Part shown: in pieces, positions 35,974 to 46,649 of the stretch
Numbering within the stretch: position 1 is the first letter of the stretch
Layout: each line of letters opens with the position of its first letter
NCBI GenBank assembly: GCA_022036555.1
Contig: CM039130.1
Coordinates: 10,589,285-10,653,284, forward strand
Direction: 5' to 3'
DNA length: 64,000 bases
Origin: Microstegium vimineum
Lineage: Eukaryota > Streptophyta > Magnoliopsida > Poales > Poaceae
Made by a program: the position numbers and the translations under genes
The notes under the pieces: generated by a model
The model's database searches: none
The model's input: the letters and a program-made list of their open reading frames with translations, nothing else
What the model was told of the DNA's origin: nothing

Positions 35974-36450
35974 GTCCCCCGCAACAGCTACCGCCGCAAC
36001 CACCGCCACCGTCCCTCGCGCAACCGCCGCAACCACGGCCACCACTCGCAACCGCCGCGCAACCACCACTGCCGCACCACCACCAACGGTCGCGCGCACG
36101 ATGCTCGCCGAGCCACCGCGTCTTCGGCCGCACGCTCCAGCCTCGGTCGCTGCCGCCGCACCACCACCACCGCCGCAACTGCCCGCCGCCACGGAGAGGG
36201 AGAACAAGAGGGAGCGGCGTACTTACCCCGGTGGGAAGAAGGCTCCAGCACCACGGAAAGATTGTCGGCGAGATTGGGGACGGAAATTTGGGCAGCCTCA
36301 CGGCGTCTTTTGGAATGGACTTGCGCGTGGGGACATAGAAATTTTCGGACGAGTCGGGCGGCAAATATATACCGAGCCGATTTCTATAGGCGGTTCGTGT
36401 TGACAACCGCCTGTAGAAATGCGGTTGTCAACCCCAACCGCTTGTAGAAG
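35974..36450 (-). other. GC-rich CCG/CCAC-repeat segment and GCGGTTG inverted repeats
   Basis: 35974-36190 is a low-complexity stretch of CCG, CCA and CAC triplets, continuing the GC-rich 20040-20159 on the other side of the chromovirus. It may be an exon or CpG-rich leader, but the ORFs here look like composition artefacts. At 36380-36450, AGGCGGTT...AACCGCCTGTAGAA and GCGGTTGTCAACCCCAACCGC form short inverted repeats. Confidence 0.45.
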
Positions 36451-36484
36451 TGATTTTGAAAAAATAATTCAAAAAAATTTAAAA

Positions 36485-36790
36485 GAATCATATCTTGAGA
36501 AATATTGTTCCAAAAATTGTGAATTAAATTTTGTAGTGTTTGTATTGAGAAGATACACATGTTAAAAATATGAAATGACATGTTTGATATACTTTTATAT
36601 GTAGCTATATTTATATGTCTTATATCGATAATTATATAAGCTTGAAAAAATCATATCTTGAAAAATATTATTCCAAACATAGTGAAATAAATTTTGTGGT
36701 GTTTGTCTTGACAAGATATACATGTTTGTAATATGGAATGACATGTTTGAGATACTTTTATATGTACCTATATTTATAATGACCCCAATT
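36485..36790. repeat. 163-bp imperfect tandem duplication
   Basis: ATCATATCTTGA at 36487 recurs at 36650, and both copies continue through TTTTGTRGTGTTTGT...GAAATGACATGTTTGA...TACTTTTATATGTA. Two copies, period 163 bp, inside the CACTA element. Confidence 0.8.
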
Positions 36791-37330
36791 TAATATATGT
36801 CTCATATCTCAATTAATACATAAGAAAAGTGCTTGGGTTTACACTTTTTAATTAAATGTTAGGGTTTAGGGTTAATTGAGATAGAGTTTAGGTAGGGTAC
36901 ATTCGGGACTATGGAGTAGCTAGTGTTCATTCAGGTTTAGCGCACAGAGTTCAAGAAATAGATTGCATTTATGTGAAATAAACATAGGGTCTCACAGGTA
37001 CAAACAAAAATAAGGTCTCATATATAGATACATAAATATGATCTCACATTGCAACATAAACAAGTTACATGGCAAATAACAAAAATAATCTAGGCAGCTA
37101 TACTATTCTTTCTTGTCCATCGTGGCGCACCCAAGGTAGCGATTTCTGTGGGATGCTTTGCTCAACACTCCTTATTTTTACTGGATGGTCATCTACAAAG
37201 AGACACATGTTGCTGAACTCATTAAATTCATCCAGGTCAGATACACCATCAACCCCTATAGCTTGTGGCTTTCCAGGAATAACTACATGCTTCGGCTTGT
37301 TGGTACTTTTCTTCTCATTAGGCAAAGGAT

Positions 37331-40300
37331 CTATTCAGCATAGAAGACCTGTGCAGCATGGTTAGCCATTATCCATGGATCATCTTTGTAGCTGACCTTA
37401 CTTAGATCAAGAACTCTGACCCCATAGTTGTCCACTGTGACATGTTTGTCTTCAACCCATTGGCATCGAAACATAGGGACCTGAAATGTACCATAGTCTA
37501 GCTCCCATATGTCATCAGCGAAGCCAAAGTATATAGTTTCATCCCCAGTTTCAGAGTCTAAGGCATCACATCGAACTCCACTATTTTGTGCAATACTCTT
37601 TTGGTCCTTGGACTTGGTACAGAATGTGAAGCCACTAATGTCATAGCTTTGCCATGTTGTGACCTGGCGTGATGGTCCAGAAGCCAACACCTTGATGGTG
37701 CGTTCCTCAATTGTTTCCCCCTCTAGAATGTCAAGCTCCCTTAGCCATGAGGTGAACTTATTCTTGTGTTCCTTCATTAACCACTCATCTGTGTGCCTAT
37801 GATTATGTTTGCGAAGCTCATGAATATGTTGCTCGATGAAAGTCTCCATTATCGAGAGTTGATGTAGGATGTTGTGATGTGCCTCGAGGACTGAATTGTA
37901 ATCTTGTGGGACTAATGATTTCTTTCCCATCCTCCCTCTTCCATTCAGCCTACCATCATGTCTTGACGGAGGCAAACCTATTGCATTCTGGTCTTTTAGG
38001 ATGCTGTTGTAGAATGGACCACCAGACTCAATTGCCTCTTCGGTTAAGTACCCCTCTACCATGGACGCCTCAGGACGAGCACGAGTTGATACGTAGCCAT
38101 TAAGTATTGACATGAAACGCTCATACGTCCACATCTCATTGCAAATACATGGGACCCAGTGCCTCTATCTGTGGAACAAAGTGCACCACAAGGTGAACCA
38201 TAATATCGAAGAATGCTGGAGGAAAACACATCTCGAACTGTGACACTGTCTCTGCTGCAAATTCCTTAAGAGATGTCAACTCCTCATGGTCGATCACCTT
38301 CTGTGAGATCCTGTTGAAGAAATAGCACAACCGTGTGACTACAACTTTTATCCACACTGGATTTATAGCCCTGATGGTGAGTGTAAGGTCTTTCATTGAC
38401 AATCATGTGAGTTGTAGTTGGTGAGTGTAAGGTCTTTCATTGACACAATACTTCGTATGTTAGAGCAGAATCTAGATGGGACCTTCATATTCTTCAACCA
38501 CACACACATCGAATGCTTCTCATCATTGCTGAGGTTGTAGCTTGCTGCCGTGAGATGGTACTTCCCATTTTCTTGAAGAACAGGGTGGAGTTCTTTTTTT
38601 ATGTCTAACTGTACCATGTCTAGGCGTGACTTTAGTCCTTCCTTTGTTTTGCCCTTTATGTCTAGCAAGGTTCCAATTAGGCTTTCAAACACGTTCTTCT
38701 GAATGTGCATACCATCGATCGCTTGGCATACGTCTAACTCAGGCCAGTATGACAAATACTCAAAGAAAATACATTTCTTCTTGAATGTAGCCCCTGGAGT
38801 TGGTTTGACATTCTTTCTTGGTTTTCCGTCTGTTGTCTTCTTCCGAAAACAAATTTAAGGTTCCTAACTAGGTTGAAAACTCTTTTGCCTTTATTGTTAC
38901 CTAGTGGGGCAGTAGACTGGAGTTCAACGTTATTGTCGAAGTACTTATCCATCTTCCTCTGGCGGTACCTGTGTCCTTTCGATAAGAAGCATTTGTGCCT
39001 CCTGTACACTATATTCTTAGATGCAGTAAGGGACACATGAGCGGTTTCATCTATGCATACCACACAACCAACCTTTCCCTTGAACTGCCCTGATAATGTG
39101 AAGCGAGCAGGGTAATCGTTGATGGTAACAAAGATAATTGCTCTCAACATGAATGATTCTTTGCGGTACTCGTCCCACATTTTAAGACCTGTTTCCCACA
39201 ATATCTTCATGTCTTCCATTAAGGGCTCCAAGAAAACATCCATGTCAACTCCAGGCTGTGTAGGTCCAGAGATAAGGATGGTTAGCATGAGGTACTTTCA
39301 CTTCTGCATTAACCATGGAGGAAGGTTGTAGATGGTGAGGATCACTAGCCATGTGCTATGTGTGTTGCTCCTCTCAGCAAATGGATTCATTCCGTCAGTA
39401 CTCAGTGCAAACCTAACATTTCTTGGTTACTTTGCAAAGTCTTCATGGTTGTTATTGAAATCTATCCACTGCTTGCAATCGGCTAGGTGCCGAAGCTTCC
39501 CATCATCTTTGATGTGCTCATCAGAAGCATGCCAGCTCATAAGTTTAGAATCCTCTGGGTTAGCAAACAAACACCTCAGTCGATCGACCATAGGTAGGTA
39601 CCATATCACCAAAGCAGGAATCTTTTTCTGCGCATAATAGTCTACTTCGTCTTTTTCTTTCCTCGTGGGTTTTGAACTCTGTTGGGTCTTCTTTCGCTTC
39701 TTTTCTTTACACAACGAGGAAGCACAGTGTTCCTCTTTGTAGTCTTTATTTGTTTTGTCCTTATAATCGTCGCCTCAATATAGGATATAATGATTTCTAC
39801 AAGCATGGATCTTCTCAACATCCATCGTGAGTGGACTGATTAGCTTCTTTGCATAGTACGTGTTAGCAGGCACTTTGTTTTCCTTTGAAAGCATGTCTGT
39901 GATAATACTCAAGAATGCATCAAAGCCAGCATCAGAAATACCAAACCTAGCTTTGCATACCAACAACTTTAGCACCGAACGCAAGGTCGTGAACTCTTTG
40001 GTGCAACCCTTAGACTCATCGTACAAAGGCTATTTTGCTGCCTTCATTAGGGCCTCCATACCTTTCTTGAAGAACATTGATGGATCTTCTGCATGGCGAT
40101 GCAACATTGCCTCCAGGAACTGCAGCCATATTATTTTGCATCACATAAATTCTGACGCCTTCAATTCCTCCAGCGAAACCATGATTAGGACCATCGGTGA
40201 CAGGTTGTTGTGTCTCGTGTACTAACTAAAACCCACCGTCAATAAGCATATCTGGACCATCGGCGTCGATATTTGCATGGCTAATAGTTGTATAAGGTAC

Positions 40301-40549
40301 AGAGCTACCCTCTCCATGCTTTGTCCAAATCAAGTAATCCTTCATAAATCCTCGGCGGACAAGATGAGAAAGGATTTGTTGATGGTCATCAAATACAACA
40401 ACATTCCTGGAGTCCATGCATGGACAATGTATGTGCGTTTTCTTTGTTCTCCAAGCATGGTTCTTAGCAGCATCAATAAACTTATGAACCTCGGGTATGT
40501 ATGGTTCATCTAGCCTTGATAACTTATACATCCAGAATGACATATCCAT
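37331..40549 (-). pseudogene. CACTA TNP2-type transposase gene (broken)
   Basis: Minus strand. 40549-40226: N-terminal transposase-associated domain (MDMSFWMYKLSRLDEPYIPE, HCPCMDSRN, HLVRRGFMKDYLIWTKHGE). 40080-39427: region with DAFLSIITDMLSKENKVP and LADCKQWIDFNN. 39420-38734: transposase_21 core, including VRFALSTDGMNPFAERS, PTQPGVDMDVFLEPLMED and LSGQFKGKVGCVVCIDETAH. 38755-38140: DUF4218-like part with DVCQAIDGMHIQKNVFESL and LVVHFVPQIEALGPM. 38134-37331: C-terminus with WTYERFMSILNGYV and DUF4216-like FADDIWELDYGTFQVPMFRC and VLDLSKVSYKDDPWIMA. Stops occur near 40226, 40030, 39775, 39425, 39290 and 38393, and a duplicated 25-bp segment replaces part of the gene near 38400. The protein would cut at the CACTA termini. 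Confidence 0.9.
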
Positions 40550-40628
40550 CGATCAATACCAGACTTTCAAAAGGGAGAGACGACAAATATTATGTAACCA
40601 TCTTAATCAACCTGACTTGGGATTAAAA

Positions 40629-41600
40629 CTGACCTTTCTTAGCAATCTCCTTCCAAGAAATGAAGATGAAAACCTCCCCCCTTTTAAATGTGGCTCTCCA
40701 AAATCACCTCCTTCCAACAGTCCTCAAATCAAAATGCCCCCTTGTCTGTGTAAATAAAGTTTAGAGAGGATTTACCTCGGGTATAGAGTTTAATAGCTAG
40801 GGTTTAGGGTTTAGCTAGGGATTATTAGCTAGGGTCACTGGATTATTTAGCTAAGGATTTATGATTTACCTAGTGATTATTAGCTAGGGTCACTGGATAA
40901 TTAATTTAATCAACCTCACACGAATAAACAAAGAAAATAACTTAGGTGTTCTTCTCTCTCACTCATGGTGAAACCCTAAATCCAAAATGTGGCTAAAATT
41001 GAGCAAAAAGAGCTAAATGAGGCAAAAGGAACATAAACTAACCTTTTTTTAACAACCTCCTTCCAAAAAATGAAGATCAAAACCTCTCCCCTTCTATTTT
41101 GAAAATTTTGGACCTCCAAAATCGCCTCCAATGGAAGGTAGTGGCTAGAATATATATCTCTTTCTAAAAAAAGGTACAATATATATATATATCTTGGAAA
41201 AATAATATCTATCCATCTTATTTTAGTCACCTCAATTATAGAAATAAATACAAAAATCTAGCTATTGTGCATGAAAAATATATATCTTGGAGAAACTAAA
41301 TCAAGAAGAAGCACAATAATATATATCTATCCATCTTAATTAAGTGGCCTCATTACTAGAAATAAATACAAAAATCTAGCTATTCTTCTCTCTAGCTAGC
41401 TCATGAAACCCTAGATCCAAAAATGGTTCAAATTGAGCAATAGAGGTTAAAAGAGGCCAAAAGAGGCACCAACTAACCTTTCTTAGCGACCTCCTTCGAA
41501 AAAATGAAGATCAAAACCTCTCCCCTTGTATTTTGAAAAATTTGGACCTCCAAAATCGCCTCCAATGGAAGGTGGCGGCTAGAACTATAGCTGGTCGGGA
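40629..41600. repeat. Tandem units of about 410-435 bp in the 5' region of the CACTA gene
   Basis: A block starting TAACCTTTCTTAGC and continuing CCTCCTTCC..AAATGAAGATCAAAACCTC..CCAAAATCGCCTCCAATGG is present at about 40630, 41039 and 41474. It is preceded by AAACCCTA..ATCCAAAA..GAGCAA in the last two. This is upstream of the transposase on the minus strand, so the promoter region may be repeated. Confidence 0.7.
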
Positions 41601-41770
41601 GGAAGAAGAGAGTGGAGATCGGGAGGGTGGTTTATATAGGCAAGACTTACCACTGGCGGTTGGTATAACAAAAGTGCTAGTGTAAATCGCCCCATTTACA
41701 CTGGCGGTTGAGTTATGCCAACCGCTAGTGGAGATGGATTACCACTGGCGCCAGTGTCACTGGCGGTTAA

Positions 41771-42260
41771 GGCTGGACGAAAAACTTGAAACTCGCTAAC
41801 TCGCTCGTTAATAACTCGGCTCGAGTTCGACTCGTTTTATAATGAGTCAGCTCGTTTTATAATGAGCCAGCTCGTGAGCTGCTCGTTAGCTCGAACAAGT
41901 CAGATAATTTGTCAGGTCAAATGAGCAGCATATTGAAATAGGCTCAGGTCAACCCAATTAGCCCAAAGCCTAGGCAAATATAGAAGTCCCCTTGACTCCC
42001 ACTCCCACCCGGTCACTCCTACATCTGCGGTGCGCGCAGCAGATAGAGCAGTCATCGAGTCTTGCTTTTATAATTTCCCTGAAATGTGTTTTTATGATTT
42101 GGCTCGCGAGCCTAACGAGCTAGCTCAAGTTTCTTAACGAGCCGAGCCGAACTGCTCTTCTAGCTCGTTTGCATAACGAGCCGAGTCGAGCCAAAATGCT
42201 AACGAGCCGAGCTATAACGAATCGAGCTATAACGAGCCGAGCTGGCTCGATATCCAGGCC
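41771..42260. mobile_element. Foldback MITE-like insertion in the CACTA subterminal region
   Basis: 490 bp, GGCTGGAC... to ...ATCCAGGCC, full of AACGAGC / GCTCGTT repeats. It interrupts the CACTA subterminal repeat array, which resumes with TACTGGCGG at 42261. The flanks TAA and TAC do not form a clean duplication. GGCTGGAC...GTCCAGCC type foldbacks are common in grasses. Confidence 0.55.
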
Positions 42261-42417
42261 TACTGGCGGTTGCGTTATGCCAACCGCTAGTGGTAATCCA
42301 TCTCCACGGGAGGTTGGCAACTCTGTCCGGGCCATTTCAAACCACAGGCTGTTGGCAACCAAAACCGCTTGTGGTGTGTTTTGGAGGACGCCAGTAAAAA
42401 CGTGTTTTCTACTAGTG

Positions 42418-42533
42418 TTTGTTCCTTTTTAGACACCATTTGACACAACTCAGCTTCACTAGTAAAGTTATTTTCACCTTCATTCCACTCTATCCATTTA
42501 AGAGCTAGCATGATTTAATTAAGGAGCTTCATA
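42418..42533 (-). other. Possible gene fragment between CACTA end and LINE
   Basis: On the minus strand 42511-42418 reads ALKWIEWNEGENNFTSEAEL, with CQMVSKKEQ before the CACTA terminus, preceded by an acceptor-like CATGCTAG. It is too short to identify. It is contiguous with 49505 onward before LINE insertion. Confidence 0.3.
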
Positions 42534-42998
42534 GGTGATGTTGTTTTTTTTAAGTTCAAGGGCACGATCACCCCGGCCTTATATTTAGCATAAAAGACCA
42601 TAGAGCATACGGTTTACAGCATAAATGTTTCCAGGGATAACAAGCCCGTTGCACGCCAGCAGACTGGGAAAAGAAACACCAGCAGAACAAAAGAAAGGAA
42701 ACCAGACTAAGTTCGAAGCCTCCAAACATCTAAAAGAGACGACCACAGAAGAAAACTGGAAAGCTGGACTTAAACTCAGCCCGCTTGCAACACGCACCAC
42801 CTGGACACAACAGACAGCTAAGCAGACTCCTAAGACAGAAGACCATAGAAGCAAGCTAGAAAGCAACGCCTAAGGACAGAACGACTGCATCACACAACTC
42901 CCTGGGCTCTGTGGTCATCTTGATGAACTTCTCCAAAGCTTCAAAAGACACCAAACCAGACTTCAGAGAAAAACCACCAGCTTCTTCTTCTTTGGTAC

Positions 42999-45900
42999 TC
43001 ACGTGGTCTCCTTCCAAGGGATCCAGAAAACCTCCCTTGCAGCTCCTTTGATCTTGCTGATGTTGCAAAGAAGATGATCTCTCTTCTCTTGAGGGCAGAG
43101 AATCACCCAATTTTGGAGCACACCACTTATCTTGTGGAGAAGTATGTCCATACCCCTCCAGCCAGCATTCTGAAAGCATAACTCATTTCTAAGTTTCCAG
43201 ATACACCAAAGAGTTGTAGAAGTAATCATGTTCAGCACTAGATGATTCTTATTACTCAACCAAAACTTGCCAATATCAATTATACTACCATTGAAACTTA
43301 AACATAGAATATCAGACATAATATACCAACAATGTTTGGCAACTACACAATCAAAAAACAAGTGTTGGACAAATTCTTCCTCCAAACAGAAAAGACAGCT
43401 TATATCTTCTAATTTTCTTCTTTTGGCTAGATTATCTCTAGTCAGCACTTTGTTATTGGTCAAAAGCCAAAGAAAGCAATGCACTCTAGGGGGAACCTTT
43501 ATACCCCAAATGGCAGGAACATGGACTGGTTGAAAGCCTCTAAAATTGATAACTTTATACAAGGACTGGGAAGAGTAGACACCCTTAGAGGAGAACTGCC
43601 AGATTAGCATGTCCTCATCATCTGAAAATTGAATTGTTGAAGCTAGTTCTAAGACCTCCAACCAGGCTCTGTAAAGTTCATCAGAAAAATTTCTTCTAAA
43701 GGTGCATTTCAGGATATTACCATCCCAAAGCTCTGCGATGGTTCTATTCTGTTCATTGACTAATCTATACAGACGCCAAAATTGAATTGCCAGACTCGAA
43801 GACCCTAACCAATTGTCTTCCCAAAACCTAACCTTCTTACCATCTCCCACCTTCCATTTGTACCCCATTTTGGCAGCCTGGACTGCGCACATGAAACCTT
43901 TAAAAAAACTAGAAGCTCCAGAAATTTTGGTATTAAAAATATTAGGATTATTTGTATTGTATTTGAAATCTATTAACTCTTTCCAGAGTTTGTCTCTATC
44001 TTCATTATATCTTCTTAGCCAAGAAGCTAGCAGACTAATGTTCAAATATCTAAGGTTAGGAATACCTAAACCTCCGAACTCCTTGCGCATAGAGACCATT
44101 TCCCAGTTAGCTAGATGGTATTTGTGGCTAGTTTCACTATCATTCCAAAGACAGTTACCCATATGTGTATTTAGAAGCTTAATAGCCCACTTGGAGAATT
44201 TAATAAAAGACAGGAGGTAGACAGGGATACTAGCAAGACAAGTCTTAACTAGGATAACTCTAGCAGCCAGAGAAAGCAACTTAAACCTCCATCCCTCAAT
44301 CCTTTTTAAAATATTGTCAACCAAGGGTTGTATGTCCTCTCTAGATAGTTTATCAAAATGTAAAGGAACTCCTAGATACTTCAAAGGGAAAGCACCTACA
44401 GGACAGCACATAATATGACCTAACTTATGAGCTACCATAGGATCTAAGTTTAAAGGAACTAGTTCACTCTTGTGGAAATTCACCCTCATTCTTGAGACTT
44501 GCTCAAACCACATAAGAATGCATTTCAGATTCAAGAGGCAATTTTCATCAGCTTTGCAAAAAAGAATAGTGTCATCAGCATATTATAAAGAAAGAATGCC
44601 CCCTGTCCTAAATTCATCTAACAGACCCTGTACTAGACCCTTAATGGCAGCTTTAACCAACATCTTGGAAAAGCCATCACTGACTAGATTAAACAAAAAG
44701 GGTGATAAAGGGTCACATTGCCTTAGATCCTTACCAGGTTTAAAGTAGGAACTCTCATCCCCATTAACCATAATACCCACAGACCCCCCAATGACTATTT
44801 GTTTGATCCACCCTATCCAGACTGGATCAAAGTTCCTAGCCTCTAGTAAATTGAACAGGAAGAGCCAGCAAACTCTGTCATATGCTTTCTCATAATCTAG
44901 TTTCAAAACTATACCTGGCTCACCACTTTTGTGAATACTGTTAACTAATTCATGAGCTACCACAACACTTTCTAGAATAAACCTCCCTTTGAGGAAGGCA
45001 GATTGACTTGGAGCAACTATTCTTTGGACCACACTACTAAGTCTAAGAGTCAACAGCTTGGAAAAAATCTTGAAACTACAGTTCAGGAGACTAATAGGTC
45101 TGAACTGTTTCATGTTGTTGGCCTCACCAACTTTGGGAATCAAAGTAACTAGAGAAAAATTAAGCCTATGCAAGTCAAAGGAACCATTATAAAAATCCTC
45201 AAAAAGAGCAATAAGATCATCCTTGATTAAGTCCCAGAATTTATGATAAAAAAGAAAAGAAAGGCCATCAGGGCTTGGTGCTCCCTCAGCATAACAGCTA
45301 AACACTGCTGACTTTATTTCGGCTTCAGAGAAAGGAGCAGTTAACCTAGCATTCTCATCACTATTGACCTTATCTTGGTCCTCCCAAAAATCCTGAGCTA
45401 GCCTAGCCCCAGAGCCTGGTTCCTTAGCAAACAGATTCTTATAAAAATCCATAGCTACTTTCATCATACCCTTTTGGTCATAAACTAAACCATTCTGACT
45501 CTGGAGACATTCTATCCTTTTTTTCCTACTTCTATGGTTAGCAACAGCCTGGAAATAGGCAGCATTTCTATCACCCTCTAATAGGTTTCTATCTCTAGAC
45601 CTTTGTCTAGTTTTAATTTCCTCTAGGGCCCAAATTTTCTCAAGCTTCTCTTCAGTGTGTCTAAGTTTTGAAGACTCCTCTACTGAAAGATCTCTAATTT
45701 CAGGTAGACTCTCTAACTTGGTAAAAACTTTAGATAACTCAACTTTCAGTCTATTGAGCTCGGCCAATTCATTAGCAGCCCATCCCCTAACCATCCTTAT
45801 AAAGGTCCTAACATGAAACTGCCATCTATCCAAGGTTGAAATCATGTCACATGGCACTTTCCAGGCTTTTTCTACTACACTCCTAAAAGACTCCTTTTCT

Positions 45901-46649
45901 AACCACCACTTCTCAAACCTAAATCTCTTTTTACCAAAACACCTATTGATACCTGAATCCAAGATCAGAGGGTTATGGTCACTTGGAGCTCTATCTAGAG
46001 CTTTGACCATGACTAAAGGAAAGGCAGCTTCCCAGTCTGTGGAAACAAAAACTCTATCCAGCTTGGCCAGAATCCTCTGATCCTGATTATTAGTCTAGGT
46101 AAACTTTTTGTTGCTAGGGCTTAGCTCCACTAGAGCCCATTTTCCTATCCATGCATTGAACAAATCAGCCCATCTATGGTTAATATGCCCATTACTCTTA
46201 TCACTAATGAATCTTACCAGATTGAAATCACCTCCAATGAGGAGAGGACCTTGCCAACTAGACATTATTGATTCTAAATCTTCTAAGAAATCTAATTTCT
46301 TGTCCTCATAGACAGGACCATAGACTACCACCAATTTCCAAGAAAAGCCATTACTCTTGTTGGTGAGCATCACACTCACAGAGAAGCTAAGGATTTGACA
46401 GACAGTCAAAATGAATAAATCTGAATTGGCACACATTAAAATACCACCTGCAGCCCCTTTGGTTTCTAAATGACACCAAGAAAAAGGGGTGTTACTAGTA
46501 AGGGAATTCAGAAAACCAATGGAGAAATCCTTCTTCTTGGTTTCCATAATCCGCACAAAATCTACATGATGATCTCTGATTCTACTAACTAGAGCAGGAA
46601 CTCTACCAATCTTGCCCAGGCCTCTAATATTCCAAAACATACCTATCAT
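42999..46649 (-). pseudogene. LINE ORF2: endonuclease, reverse transcriptase, zf-RVT (two stops)
   Basis: Starts at ATG 46649-46647, overlapping ORF1. Endonuclease: NIRGLGKIGRVPAL, METKK, LLIGGDFNLVR and, after an in-frame TAG near 46095, APSDHNPLIL, so all main APE-type motifs remain. RT (46010-44534): RPISLLNCSFKIFSKLLTLR, SAFLKGRFILESVVVAHE, VLKLDYEKAYDRV, and YADD, which follows directly on an in-frame TAA at about 44583. The C-terminal part (44534-42999) ends with the zf-RVT Cys/His region (CLFCLEEEFVQHLFFDC) and WCIWKLRNELCF. The protein nicks DNA and copies LINE RNA at the nick. With two single-base nonsense changes the copy is close to intact. Confidence 0.92.

Larger units (their letters stand above)
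35974..42417 (-). mobile_element. Large CACTA element, right segment with terminus
   Basis: The right end reads CACTAGTAGAAAACACG on the minus strand, finishing at 42417, followed by TTT (42418-42420), the expected 3-bp duplication. Subterminal repeats GGCGGTTG / CAACCGCTAGTGG lie at 41650-41770 and 42264-42400. It carries the TNP2-type transposase gene (40549-37331) on the minus strand. A related GCGGTTG...CAACCGC set at 36375-36450 is unexplained: it could belong to this element or mark a second, older CACTA. Confidence 0.85.

Noticed and set aside
35945..36406. ORF of 153 codons with Gly/Trp/Cys repeats on the minus strand
   Set aside because: Translation of CCG/CCA triplet repeats; crosses the chromovirus/CACTA junction at 35968, so it cannot be an ancestral gene.
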